Below the pieces are notes generated by a model, which was not told the origin of the DNA, made no database searches, and was given only the letters and a program-made list of their open reading frames with translations. A DNA stretch of 42,213 nucleotides from CBDTTW01 sp965363675 (GTDB lineage: Bacteria; Bacteroidota; Rhodothermia; Rhodothermales; DASSAV01). Position numbers and translations under genes: made by a program. Location: assembly GCA_965363675.1 (NCBI GenBank), contig CBDTTW010000003.1, forward strand, positions 1-42,213. Direction: 5' to 3'. Positions within the stretch are counted from its first letter, which is position 1, and the number at the start of each line of letters is the position of its first letter. Positions 8,401 through 16,552 of this stretch are shown one piece after another.

Positions 8401-9331
8401 GTACCTCGCCCGGCATGAAGTCACGGCGAGCTATGCCGAGTACGCCAACGGCATCAACGCGGCCTACTTCGGGCACTTCCCCGAGGTAAAGGGCGCCTGG
8501 AGCGGTACGATGGACGCCCGCATCACGGCCGAGCGCTACTACCGGTTCTTCTACGGCCTGGGCAACGAAACCCGCAAGTCCGACCGGAGCCTCTATCAGG
8601 CCGCCCTCGGGCAGTTCACGGCGCAGCCGACCCTCTACAAGCGGGTGCTGCCGTTCTCGGACTTCGGCTTCGGGCCGCGCTTCGAGTTTACCTCGGTGGA
8701 CACGCGCCGCGACGCCGAGGGCCGACCCTACCCGACGACGTTTGCGCCGAAGGACTTCGCCGACCGGTACTACGTTGGGGCGGCGGCTACGTTCAACGTG
8801 AGCGGCCTCGATACGCTCGCCGGCACGCGCTCGGGCGCCCGGTGGCGCAACGAGGCCAGCGTGAACGTGGGCGTCAAAGGCGCCGACGGGGCGTACGTGC
8901 GCCTGGCCTCCGACCTGAGCTACTTCTACACGTACTTCATCCCCTCGCCGCTCACGCTGGCGCTTCGGCTCGGCGGCGCGCGCAACATCGGCGACTTCAG
9001 CTTCTTCCAGGCCAACACGCTCGGCGGCGAGTCCAACCTGCGCGGCTACGGCCGCACGCGCTTCGCCGGGCGCGCCGCGACGTACTCGAACGTAGAGCTG
9101 CGCGCCAAGCTGACCGAGTTCAACGCCTATCTGACCAAGGGCGAGATGGGCGTGTTCAGCTTTTTCGACAACGGGCGCGTGTGGGCCGCCGGCGACAAGT
9201 CCGGCAAGTGGCACCAGGGGTACGGCGTGGGCCTATGGGTGACGCCGTTCAACCAGTTCGCCGTTACGGCGTCGGTGGGGTTCTCCGAAGAGGATACCTT
9301 GCTCGACGTAGGCATCGGCTTCCAGTTCTAG
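5438..9331 (+). CDS. Calcineurin-like phosphatase, kinase-like middle domain and C-terminal outer-membrane barrel
   Basis: A 1297-residue three-part lipoprotein. The signal peptide ends at AVGGC (Cys 31). Residues 57-310 are a metallophosphoesterase with all five metal motifs: GDAGG (63-67), GDNIY (97-101), GNHDW (139-143), GHHP (241-244) and GHEH (302-305). A linker with a tandem AKAAPE repeat (about 405-416) follows. Residues about 480-720 carry EYVLRSLDKD (535-544), GDWDRHIDQWRW (670-681) and PRDRDFAF (696-703), spaced like the ATP-grip, catalytic and metal loops of HipA/FAM20/PI-kinase-like folds. Residues about 930-1297 are a BamA/D15-like barrel ending in Phe. Phosphatase-barrel fusions are known in Bacteroidota; the middle assignment is mine. 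A TTG start at 5423 has a closer AGGA, so five more residues are possible. Confidence 0.88.
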   Translation: MQIHQSRATAASLRAATLCLTAAVALAVGGCASGRQFSIPELLGADAPRPADSTLAYTVVLVGDAGGTPHHSSEPALTMLQHHLGRLGEHSAVVFLGDNIYPSGLVARTHPGREEAEYRITAQLDAVKAFKGRIFFVPGNHDWGGAGMGGSRETLRRQELFVEEYLGRGDTFTPDRGFPGPVEIPLSDSLMLLALDTQWWFEDVKPYGDTGQYEIEQEGEFILELHNALARHPDKQILVVGHHPMYSNGEHGGRFKSRRRPAPLARQYLGTPQDFSSLKYRQLRQKLRAVFQQHPGLVYAAGHEHNLQYFREGGQHYIVSGSGSKQGYVSQGGGAAFASMDSGFATLRYYADGAILLTYYGVEEGNPEGRILYETRLREARPALEAAAPAGAPLGEARPEQKPRAKAAPEAKAAPEAPRGLRAAADAGEPAVDEGAPRKNLAREVNLTANARVGSDIPPYEFASTGTRTVAAAERYRVGPLKSFFLGSRYRKIWATPIEAPIIDLSRTAGGLTPVRLGGGLQTKSLRLRGADGDEYVLRSLDKDPTQTVPEYLRLTIAQDVVRDQISAIHPYGALVVPGLAEAVGVFHTSPKVVYVPADARLGRYRDDFGGSVALFESRPDEDQSDEARFGFSENIIGSTKLLDELAEDNDRRVDAHAFARARLLDMLIGDWDRHIDQWRWAEYDRTPGKLYRPVPRDRDFAFFRFNGLLATLARMSGVTAYKRFTNYDDDINNLYGLNFNGSPLDRRFLSELTREDWTALADSMRAELTDEVIDEAFRAWPEAVYQAQGAEFADHMKSRRDGLTRVAEKYYEMLAGVVDIVGSNKHERFEVERLNNRETEVTVYKTKKEGDVTGELYRRRFRHDETRELRLYGLGGSDQFVVRGEATRGLLVRAVGGDGEDVLVDSSRVFGPAHRTVFYDTRRGNTVYKGGEARLHLSDEPAVNRYDMGRLDRTLTTPLIVAGRTSDQGFIVGGGFRVVKPGFRKTPYLARHEVTASYAEYANGINAAYFGHFPEVKGAWSGTMDARITAERYYRFFYGLGNETRKSDRSLYQAALGQFTAQPTLYKRVLPFSDFGFGPRFEFTSVDTRRDAEGRPYPTTFAPKDFADRYYVGAAATFNVSGLDTLAGTRSGARWRNEASVNVGVKGADGAYVRLASDLSYFYTYFIPSPLTLALRLGGARNIGDFSFFQANTLGGESNLRGYGRTRFAGRAATYSNVELRAKLTEFNAYLTKGEMGVFSFFDNGRVWAAGDKSGKWHQGYGVGLWVTPFNQFAVTASVGFSEEDTLLDVGIGFQF

Positions 9332-9443
9332 CCCGGCCGGCGCTGGTAACGATCCGGCCTGCCCCATAACAACGGGCGGCTTCGGCGCGTTTACCCCTCA
9401 GCGCCCGGTATGCCCGGCGCTGCCTTGCGCTAACCCTGACGCG

Positions 9444-11783
9444 ATGATAAACGCAACGTTGAGCATAGAGCCGGCGCTGGAAGCCTGGCGGGCCTTGGCC
9501 CGGCAAGAGGAGTGGGCGTGGGTGGCCCCGTGGCTGGAGGCCACCGTCGAGGCGCACCCCTGGCTGAGCGGCGCGGCGGAACCGGCCGAGGCGCGCCGCC
9601 AGAAAGCGGTGCTTCAGCGGCTGCTGAGCCTGCCGCTGGCGCAGGGGCTGCTCGACAGCACGCCGGGCATCGCCCTGGCGCCGGGCAGCCGCGAGGCCGT
9701 GTACGTTTCGGCGGCGCTCGAACGCTACCTCACGCCCGAGGAGGCGGCCTCCGGCGTGCTCTCCGGGGAGGCGTGGTCCGAGCTGGACGAGGCGCGCCGG
9801 TACGCGCTCGTGTGCCGCCTTGCCGAGGCGGCCTATGGCCTGGAAGGCTGCCCGGCGCTGCGCCCCATCGTCACGCTGAAAGATCCGGAGACCGGCCTTA
9901 ACCATTACTTTGCGGCCGAGCTGGATTTTCGCCTCGTGCGGTTTGCGCCGCAGGGCGCGGCGCCCGCGCTCGACGCGGCGCAGGCCGAGGCGCTGCAAGC
10001 GGCGCTGCAAAACGGCGCCGCCGCTCCGCCGCACCTGGCGCTCGAAGGGTTCCGCGCCGAGGGCATCGAGCTGCTGCGATTCGTGGACATCACCGAGGAG
10101 CATGCGCTTTCGCTGCTCAAGGGCGACCTCCTCGAAGGCGAGCGCGGCGCGCTGGCCCAACTCGTCGGCATCTTCGAGGGGCGCGTTCGAGATTACCTCG
10201 GCAAGCCGGAGGTGTTTTTGGGGTTGGCCGCCACCCAGGGCGATACGCTGCGCCCGCTGCGCACGGCCGCCGGCGCCGCCGATCCGTTCCGCCCCGAGCG
10301 CCTCGACCCGGCGCGCCTCGGCGGCACGTTCATCGGGCGCGCCCTCTCCGAAGGCAAGCCCCAACTCGTCTGCGATCTGGCCGCCGAAGGCTCCGGCGAT
10401 CTCGAACGCGAGCTGGCCGGGGCCGGGGTGCGCGCGGCCATCGTGGCGCCGCTCAACCACCGCAGCAGCCTGACGGGTCTGCTCTACCTGTGGTCGCCCC
10501 GGCCCAACGCCCTGGCCCTGCGCGACCTGGCGCTGCTGGACCGCGTGCTGCCGCTCTGCGCCGCCGCCGTCAACCGCAGCAAGGAGGAACTGAACTACCG
10601 CGTCCAGTCGGTCATCCTCAGCGAGTACACCGCCATACACCCGAGCGTCGAGTGGCGCTTCCGCAAAGCCGCGCTCAACTACATCCGCCGCCACGACCGC
10701 GGCCTGCGCGCCGAGGCCGAGCCGATCGTGTTCGACGAGGTGTACCCGCTCTACGGCGTGGCCGACATCCGCGCCTCGTCCGCGCACCGCAACGAAGCCG
10801 TCAAGCACGACTTGCACGAGCACCTTACCGAGGTCGAGGACATTCTGCAACTGGCGCGCACGGCCAAGCCGCTGCCCATCCTGAACTACCTCGCCGCGCA
10901 GGCCGAGGCCAACCGCCGGATGCTCGAAGACGGCCTTTCCTCGGACGAGGAGGCCGGCATCAAGGACTTCATCAGCCGCCACATCGAGCCGCTGCTCGAC
11001 CACCTGACGACCTTCGGCCCCGCCGTGGCCGAACGCGTCGAGGCGTACCGCGCCGACGCCCAGGTCGAGTCGGGGCGCCTCTACCGGCAGTGCCGCGCCT
11101 TCGACCAGAGCGTTTCGCTGCTCAACCAGACCATCTCGGGCTACCTCGACGCCGAGGAAGCGCGCGCCCAGGCCATGTTCCCGCACTACTTCGAGAAGCG
11201 CCAGACCGACGGCGTCGAGTTCTCGATCTACGTCGGGGCCTCGCTCGTGGAGGACATCCCGTTCAACCCGCTTTACGTGCGCAACCTGCGGCTCTGGCAG
11301 CTCATGGTGATGTGCGGCATCGCCCGGCTTGCCGCGCCGCTCAAAGAGCGCATGGAAATGCCCCTCGAAACGACCCAGCTCGTGATCGCGCACAGCGCGC
11401 CGCTCTCGATCCGCTTCCAGCTTTCGGAGACGCGCTTCGACGTGGACGGCACGCACCACATCCGCTACGAAATCATGAAGCGCCGCCTCGAAAAGGCGCA
11501 GCTCAAGGGGGCCGACGAGCGCCTGACGCAGCCCGGCAAAATCGCCATCGTCTACTCGCAGTTCCGCGAGGCATGGGAGTACGAGGAGTACATCCGCTTC
11601 TTGCAGTCGGCGGGGTATCTGGCGCCGGAAATCGAGGAGGTGGAAATCAGCGATTTACAAGGCATCAGCGGCCTGAAGGCGCTCCGGGTGAACGTGCTCC
11701 TGGAGTCCGGCGCGGGCGGCGACGGCCTTTCCTCGGAGGTCATCGAACGCGCGGTGGCCGCCATGCCGCTCGAACCATTCTAA
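9444..11783 (+). CDS. GAF-domain protein of unknown function
   Basis: A 779-residue cytoplasmic protein with no signal peptide or membrane helix. A GAF-like domain is seen around residues 230-390: LAQLVGIFEGRVRDYLG, GGTFIGRALSEGKPQLVCDL, AAIVAPLNHRSSLTGLLYLW. A conserved helical segment follows (NYRVQSVILSEYTAIHPSVE). The rest has several long helices and an unusual C-terminal part with HIRYEIMKRRLEKA and KIAIVYSQFREAWEYEEY. There is no kinase, cyclase or DNA-binding motif. Long single-GAF proteins of this build occur in Bacteroidota and are not characterised to my knowledge. The lipoprotein gene starts 7 bp after its stop codon, suggesting one transcript. Confidence 0.8.
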   Translation: MINATLSIEPALEAWRALARQEEWAWVAPWLEATVEAHPWLSGAAEPAEARRQKAVLQRLLSLPLAQGLLDSTPGIALAPGSREAVYVSAALERYLTPEEAASGVLSGEAWSELDEARRYALVCRLAEAAYGLEGCPALRPIVTLKDPETGLNHYFAAELDFRLVRFAPQGAAPALDAAQAEALQAALQNGAAAPPHLALEGFRAEGIELLRFVDITEEHALSLLKGDLLEGERGALAQLVGIFEGRVRDYLGKPEVFLGLAATQGDTLRPLRTAAGAADPFRPERLDPARLGGTFIGRALSEGKPQLVCDLAAEGSGDLERELAGAGVRAAIVAPLNHRSSLTGLLYLWSPRPNALALRDLALLDRVLPLCAAAVNRSKEELNYRVQSVILSEYTAIHPSVEWRFRKAALNYIRRHDRGLRAEAEPIVFDEVYPLYGVADIRASSAHRNEAVKHDLHEHLTEVEDILQLARTAKPLPILNYLAAQAEANRRMLEDGLSSDEEAGIKDFISRHIEPLLDHLTTFGPAVAERVEAYRADAQVESGRLYRQCRAFDQSVSLLNQTISGYLDAEEARAQAMFPHYFEKRQTDGVEFSIYVGASLVEDIPFNPLYVRNLRLWQLMVMCGIARLAAPLKERMEMPLETTQLVIAHSAPLSIRFQLSETRFDVDGTHHIRYEIMKRRLEKAQLKGADERLTQPGKIAIVYSQFREAWEYEEYIRFLQSAGYLAPEIEEVEISDLQGISGLKALRVNVLLESGAGGDGLSSEVIERAVAAMPLEPF

Positions 11784-11790
11784 ACCCCCC

Positions 11791-12594
11791 ATGAACCACC
11801 CCGCGCTGCTGTGCTGCGCCTGCCTGCTCTTCGCCCTGGCCGGGTGCCGCGCCGATTTCGTCGAGCCGCCGCTCGACGTGGAGTGGGATTTGCTGCAAGG
11901 CACGGCCTGGAGCGTGCGGGCAAGCAGCAACCCGGCCATCGTCCAGGCGGGCGACACGCATGTGTTTACGCGCGAGGGCGACTTTATCTCGTACGTGCGC
12001 GGCCGCGACGCCTTTTGCGGCCGGTGGAACCAGACCCGCAGGGGGGTGCGCGTGCTGGCCGATCTGGCCAGTCGCGACATCAACTTCGAGGTGCTGATGC
12101 TCACCGCCGACTCGCTGCGCGTGCGCCTGACGAACGCCGCCGGCGCGGCTGATCTGCTCTACACCCCCGGCGAGGCGGTGGGCGCGCAGTTCTCCCGCGA
12201 GGCGTCGAACCAGCCCTCCGGCTATACCATCACGAGCCGCGCCGGCGCCATCGGCGTCGCCGACGAGAACGACTGGCGCACCACGCCGGACGCGACGTGC
12301 AAAATCGCCTTCTCGCCCGTGTTTCCGAACCCTGCCGAGCAGTCGGATTCACTCTCGCTCCGGATGACGGTTTTCGAGACGGTGAACTACCGCGACGGGC
12401 TCGTGCTGGCCGCGCTCGGCCCCAGCTCGGGCTTTCAGCAGCTCGACGGCGAGGCGACGGTTTCGCGGCCGGGCACGTACACGTTCCGCTTCAGCGCGGC
12501 GCAGATCCGGGCCGTGGGCTTACGGCGGCTTTACGTCTTCGACCGCGAAGGCAACGTCGTCAGCTACGGCGACGTGCAGATTCGCTCGCTCTGA
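11791..12594 (+). CDS. Putative lipoprotein with a PNPA-type C-terminal beta domain
   Basis: A 267-residue protein of unknown function. The signal peptide ends in the lipobox LAGC (Cys about 19). Residues 20-150 look like a lipocalin-like or small beta domain (WDLLQGTAWSVRAS, HVFTREGDFISYVRG). From about residue 173 the protein reads FSPVFPNPAEQSDSLSL and ends with RRLYVFDREGNVVSYGDVQI. That pattern resembles the T9SS type A sorting domain and FlgD-like Ig folds of Bacteroidota. A lipoprotein anchor together with a sorting-like tail would be unusual, so the tail may be only a structural domain. It is probably co-transcribed with the GAF gene upstream. Confidence 0.75.
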   Translation: MNHPALLCCACLLFALAGCRADFVEPPLDVEWDLLQGTAWSVRASSNPAIVQAGDTHVFTREGDFISYVRGRDAFCGRWNQTRRGVRVLADLASRDINFEVLMLTADSLRVRLTNAAGAADLLYTPGEAVGAQFSREASNQPSGYTITSRAGAIGVADENDWRTTPDATCKIAFSPVFPNPAEQSDSLSLRMTVFETVNYRDGLVLAALGPSSGFQQLDGEATVSRPGTYTFRFSAAQIRAVGLRRLYVFDREGNVVSYGDVQIRSL

Positions 12595-12603
12595 GGCCCC
12601 GGC

Positions 12604-14079
12604 TCAGGCGGCGCCCTGCGCCCACGCGTACACGCCGGCGGCGCGGCGGCGCTCGGGCGCGTCGGCGGCCGTGGTAGGCGGCAGGCAGAACCAGAAGGTC
12701 GCCCCCTGGCCCTCGGCCGAATCGACGCCGATGGAGCCTTCGTGCGCCAGCACGATGCGCTTGGCGATGGCAAGGCCCAGGCCCGTGCTGCTTTCGCCGC
12801 CGGTGGGCGTGGCCGAGAGCTTCTCGAAGTCCTTGAACAGCCGCTCCCGGTCCTCCGGCTTGATGCCCGGCCCTTCGTCCGAGACGGCCACGCGGAAGCA
12901 GTGGGGGTGCAGCGTCGTCCGCACCGTCACGACGCTGCCGGGCGGCGAGAACTTGACGGCGTTGGAGATCAGGTTGTCGAGCACCTGGCTGATGCGCAGC
13001 GGGTCGATGAGCACCATGGCATCCGGGGCGTTGGCCAGCACGACGTTGGTGCCTTTGGGCATCGCCAGGCGGCGGTGGCGCGTCGCGGTCTCCTCGATGA
13101 AGCGCCGCCACGAGACCGGCTCCTGCTTGATCGAGATGTGCCCCGCTTCGATGGCCGAGATGTCCAGCAGTTCATCGAGGAGCTGTTTGCACCGCCCGGC
13201 GTGCGCCTCGATGTCGTCGAGGAACGAGAGCCGGACTTCGCCGTCGAGCGTGGCATGCTCGGCGCGCAGCAGCTTCGTCACCATCTGGATCGTGGCGATG
13301 GGGCTGCGCAAATCATGGGCGGCGTTGCCGAGGAAGAGGTTTTTGTGCGCGTCGGCGCGCCGCAGCGCCTCGTTCTGGCGCGCGATCTCGGAGGCCAGGC
13401 GCCCGCGCTCGACGAGCACCGCAAGCTGCGCCGCGATCTGCTTGAAGATGTTGATATGCTCCCCGGCGTAGGCGCCCACGCGGCGGCTCGAAAAGAAGAT
13501 GAAGCCGATGGGCCGCCCGTCGATGAGCAGCGGGCACGTGAGCGACGAGCGGATGCCTTCCTCCACGATCCGGCGCGTCGATTCGGAGTGCGGGCGCGCC
13601 TCCAGGTACGCCGGCAGGTCGTTCAGGATGCGGGGCTCTCCGGTCTGCAAAATCTGGCTCAGGCTGCTGCCCTTGATGACGGCGGCATAGCCGGTCTCCA
13701 GGTGCACCACGTCGTAGTTGCAGCGGGACCAGTGAGCGGTCACGACGCTTTTGTCGTCGGAGAGCAGCGAGAAGCCGATGCGGTCGTACGGCATTACGGC
13801 GCTCAGGTGCTCGTACACGTAGTCGAGCATTTGTTCGAGCGTATGCCCGGCGCTGATGGCCGTCGTGATGCGGAAGAGCGTCTCGCTGAGCTTCCGGCGC
13901 TGCTCGGCCGCCTTTGCAAACACGCCGAGCGCACCGGTCAGGCGCGCCAGCTCCGGCGGCAGCGCGTCCAGGTGCAGGGCGCCGTCGCCGTCGTGGGCCA
14001 GCCGCTCGATGATCTGCGCCACCGACTCCACATGGGCGGCGCAAAGAAGCTCCAGGTCTTGAGAGCGGTCCGGGTTCAT
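12604..14079 (-). CDS. Soluble GAF-domain sensor histidine kinase
   Basis: A 491-residue kinase without membrane helices. A helical N-terminal region (1-65) is followed by a GAF domain (about 68-225, SETLFRITTAISAGHTLEQM to FKQIAAQLAVLVERG), a coiled-coil and the kinase core. The H-box is GNAAHDLRSPIATIQM, with His 255. The N-box is seen as LDNLISNAVKFSPPG, the G1 box as DEGPGIKP and the G2 box as STGLGLAIAKR. The start at 14079 (MNPDRS) is preferred to one 66 bp upstream, whose extra residues are Arg-rich and unlike the family. No response regulator lies beside it, so it is an orphan kinase here. It converges with the lipoprotein gene, with 9 bp between the stops. Confidence 0.9.
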   Translation of the reverse strand: MNPDRSQDLELLCAAHVESVAQIIERLAHDGDGALHLDALPPELARLTGALGVFAKAAEQRRKLSETLFRITTAISAGHTLEQMLDYVYEHLSAVMPYDRIGFSLLSDDKSVVTAHWSRCNYDVVHLETGYAAVIKGSSLSQILQTGEPRILNDLPAYLEARPHSESTRRIVEEGIRSSLTCPLLIDGRPIGFIFFSSRRVGAYAGEHINIFKQIAAQLAVLVERGRLASEIARQNEALRRADAHKNLFLGNAAHDLRSPIATIQMVTKLLRAEHATLDGEVRLSFLDDIEAHAGRCKQLLDELLDISAIEAGHISIKQEPVSWRRFIEETATRHRRLAMPKGTNVVLANAPDAMVLIDPLRISQVLDNLISNAVKFSPPGSVVTVRTTLHPHCFRVAVSDEGPGIKPEDRERLFKDFEKLSATPTGGESSTGLGLAIAKRIVLAHEGSIGVDSAEGQGATFWFCLPPTTAADAPERRRAAGVYAWAQGAA

Positions 14080-14278
14080 AAGGGCTCGGTATAACTTTCC
14101 GCGCAAGGGTGTTTTACGGCATCGCAGCAAACGGCGCGCCTGCACACCGGGTCAGCCCGGCATACGGCGCGTCCTCGTCAGGGATTCACGAGCCTGTAAC
14201 AAACTCTGTTGCAACGACCACCCGGTCTCGTCCCTTCTCCGGAGTATCGGCGGGAGCGGCAAAAACTAAAATCAAGTG

Positions 14279-14290
14279 AATTTCGAAATT
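14279..14290. promoter_or_regulatory. 12-bp perfect palindrome upstream of the GAF kinase
   Basis: AATTTCGAAATT is a perfect 12-bp palindrome in an AT-richer patch, 200 bp upstream of the leftward kinase start and downstream of DUF4112. It could be a binding site for a dimeric regulator. No regulator is identified and chance cannot be excluded. Confidence 0.25.
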
Positions 14291-14335
14291 TATCCGTCTT
14301 CCCTGCGGCGCCGGCGGCAATTCTTTCCGGCGGCC

Positions 14336-14848
14336 CTAAAAGCCGAGCGCCTGGTTCGCCGCTCCGAGCGCCGCCACGATGAGCCACGCCAGCCCGATGC
14401 CTACGCCCAGCAGCAACGCCGTGAACAGGCCGATCACGACGTAGAAGAACAGGGCGTTGGACTTGTGGGCGCGTGCGGCTCCTTGCCCGAGGTGCTTCCG
14501 GGCGAGGCGGATGTTGCGGCGATTGGCCTTCCAGCCGGCGTCGAACACGTCGCCGAGCAGCGGAACAGCCCCGACGACGGCCTCGATGCCTACGTTGCCG
14601 AGCATCCGGAAGATGGTCGATTTAGGGAGCCCCATTCGGGCGGCCTGAAGCACGATGTAGGCGGAGATGAGCAGCCCCACGGCGTCGCCGGCGCCGGGGA
14701 TGAGGCCAATGACCGCGTCCCACCCGACGCGATAGCCTATTCCCGGAATCCGGATGGCCTCGTCCATGTAATAGCTGAGCTTCTCCAGGTCCTGAAGCCG
14801 CCGGTCCGCTGCCGGCGCAGGAACCGGAGCCGTATGCCGGGTTTTCAT
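14336..14848 (-). CDS. DUF4112 membrane protein
   Basis: A 170-residue small membrane protein matching DUF4112: RLQDLEKLSYYMDEAIRIPG (about 17-36), then RVGWDAVIGLIPGAGDAVG and the hallmark AVVGAVPLLGDVFDAGWKAN before RRNIRLARKHL. A hydrophobic pair of segments fills residues about 130-165. The family is widespread and has no established function. The gene is divergent from the NTF2-like gene, with 107 bp between the two starts, and would be transcribed towards the GAF kinase, 256 bp away. Confidence 0.9.
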   Translation of the reverse strand: MKTRHTAPVPAPAADRRLQDLEKLSYYMDEAIRIPGIGYRVGWDAVIGLIPGAGDAVGLLISAYIVLQAARMGLPKSTIFRMLGNVGIEAVVGAVPLLGDVFDAGWKANRRNIRLARKHLGQGAARAHKSNALFFYVVIGLFTALLLGVGIGLAWLIVAALGAANQALGF

Positions 14849-14955
14849 AAGGGCGAGATTGTTGGTCGGGGGAGTGAGAGCCGCCGGGCGGCTGTGGGTT
14901 ATATGGCCGCCGCCGCCAACGGATTTACCGTCGGTGCAACGAATCGGGTAGGATT

Positions 14956-15771
14956 ATGAAAGCAGTGGTATGGATGATCGTCTGCGGCCTCGGCCTTGCC
15001 GGCTCGGCGGCGGCGCAGCAAGCCCGCCCCAAAGGCGCCGACCGTGTGCTGGCGGCAGAGCGGGCTTTTGCGCGCGCGGCGGCGTCGGAGCCGCTGGCCG
15101 AGGTGATGCTGCGGCATCTCGACCCCGAAGGGTTGCTCTTCCAACCGCAGCCGGTGCATGCGGCCGAGTGGATCGCCGCGCATCGCGCCGCCTGGAGCGG
15201 CACGCTGACAGCCGTGCCCACGGATCTGCGCATTGCCCGCAGCCGTGACCTGGCCTACACCGTCGGCCCGTCGTGGCATCGCGGGGCCGACGGGCGCGAA
15301 ACGACCGGCTCTTTCCTGACGGTCTGGCGGGTGCAGCCCGACAGCTCGTACCGCATCCTGCTCGATGCCGTCGTCGATCACGCGTTTGCCGCGCCGCCGG
15401 ACACCACGAGCATCCGCTATGCCGTCGCCGCCGCGCCTGTGGTGTGCGGCCCCGACCCGGACCTCGACCTCGAACTCGAAGCGCTGCTGGAGATAGACCG
15501 CGCGGGCGCAGGCGCGGCCGTAGCCCCCTACGCGCGGCTGCACCGCGAGGGCGCGCCGCCGCTCTCGGGGGCCGAGGCCGTCCGGGCGGCCGGAGCCGGG
15601 CAGGGGGCCGAGCCCGTGGGCGGCGGCCTCTCGCGCAGCGTCGATCTGGCCTACACCTACGGCCGTCTGGCCGAACCCTCGGGGGGCTATTACGTGCGCC
15701 TCTGGACCCGCGAGCCGGAAGCGGGCTGGCTCCTCGCCGAGGAAGTGCGCCTGCCGCCGACTGCTCCCTGA
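14956..15771 (+). CDS. Secreted protein with two NTF2-like (SnoaL/DUF4440) units
   Basis: A 271-residue protein with a cleavable signal peptide (residues 1-20, ending AAA before QQ). The mature protein seems to hold two related units. The first has ADRVLAAERAFARAAA (28-43), SRDLAYTVG (96-104) and FLTVWRVQPDSSYRILLDAV. The second has LELEALLEIDRAGAGAA (172-188), SVDLAYTYG (228-236) and YYVRLWTREPEAGWLLAEEV. Both follow the SnoaL/DUF4440 pattern of an N-terminal helix followed by a sheet. No catalytic residues can be assigned. The second unit is shorter. A ligand-binding or stabilising role in the periplasm is possible. Confidence 0.75.
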   Translation: MKAVVWMIVCGLGLAGSAAAQQARPKGADRVLAAERAFARAAASEPLAEVMLRHLDPEGLLFQPQPVHAAEWIAAHRAAWSGTLTAVPTDLRIARSRDLAYTVGPSWHRGADGRETTGSFLTVWRVQPDSSYRILLDAVVDHAFAAPPDTTSIRYAVAAAPVVCGPDPDLDLELEALLEIDRAGAGAAVAPYARLHREGAPPLSGAEAVRAAGAGQGAEPVGGGLSRSVDLAYTYGRLAEPSGGYYVRLWTREPEAGWLLAEEVRLPPTAP

Positions 15772-15861
15772 CGCCGCGCTTGCATGCCGCCGCGCCGTGG
15801 GCTAGCTTGGCGCAGCCGCCTGCCCATGACCGGCCCCGCTTCCTGAAAAACGCCCCTCGCC

Positions 15862-16542
15862 ATGAAAAACCCGGCCCTGGCCTTTGCAGGCCGCCTCGCC
15901 CTCGTTCTCGCCCTGGCCGCCGGCCTCGCGGCCTGCAAAAGCAGCCGCCCCGCGGGGCAGGAGCCCGTCGAGAGCGGCTTCACGTCGCTCTTCAACGGCA
16001 GAAACCTGGAAGGGTGGACCGGCGACACCGAGGGCTACGCCGTCGAGGACGGCAGTCTCGTGTGCCTGAAGGACAAGGGCGGCAACCTCTACACGACGAA
16101 GGACTACGGCGACTTCGTGCTGCGCTTCGACTTCAAGTACGAGCCGGGCGGCAACAACGGCGTCGGCATCCGCGCGGAAATGGGCAAGGACGCCGCGTAC
16201 TACGGCATGGAAATTCAGATCCTGGACGACTACGCTCCCGAATACGCATCCCTGAAGCCGTGGCAGTTCCACGGGTCGGTGTATGGCGTAGCCCCGGCGC
16301 GGCGCGGCTATCTCAAGCCCGCCGGCGAGTGGAACTCCGAGGAGATCACCGCACGCGGGCGCCGCGTCACGGTGCGCCTCAACGGCGAGGTCATCCTCGA
16401 CGCCGACATCGAGCAGGCCGCGCGGCCTACGACGGTGGACGGCAAGGAGCATCCCGGCCTGCTCAACCCTTCCGGGCGCATCGGCTTCCTCGGGCACGGG
16501 CATCGCATGGAGTTCAAGAACATCCGCGTGCGCGCCCTGTAA
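15862..16542 (+). CDS. DUF1080 (3-keto-disaccharide hydrolase-like) lipoprotein
   Basis: A 226-residue lipoprotein with a signal peptide ending LAAC (Cys 25). The mature protein is a single DUF1080 concanavalin-like domain: FTSLFNGRNLEGWTG (about 40-54), YEPGGNNGVGIRAEM, YYGMEIQILDDY, GEWNSEEITARG and GRIGFLGHGHRMEFKNIRVR at the C-terminus. Members of this family hydrolyse 3-keto-glycosides or bind sugars outside the cell, and they often work with Gfo/Idh oxidoreductases. No such partner is adjacent; the only Gfo/Idh gene is 15 kb away. The gene stands alone, 90 bp after the NTF2-like gene and convergent with TerB. Confidence 0.9.
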   Translation: MKNPALAFAGRLALVLALAAGLAACKSSRPAGQEPVESGFTSLFNGRNLEGWTGDTEGYAVEDGSLVCLKDKGGNLYTTKDYGDFVLRFDFKYEPGGNNGVGIRAEMGKDAAYYGMEIQILDDYAPEYASLKPWQFHGSVYGVAPARRGYLKPAGEWNSEEITARGRRVTVRLNGEVILDADIEQAARPTTVDGKEHPGLLNPSGRIGFLGHGHRMEFKNIRVRAL

Positions 16543-16552
16543 GCCCTCCGGT

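Noticed and set aside
4520..9214. Open frame of 1564 codons on the minus strand opposite the lipoprotein and the phosphatase-barrel gene
   Set aside because: It is a shadow: the plus-strand genes have clear motifs and signal peptides, while this frame is Ala/Arg/Val-rich with no domain. High GC removes stop codons.
9264..11459. 731-codon minus-strand frame opposite the GAF gene
   Set aside because: No domain and biased composition; the plus strand has a GAF domain and a natural start.
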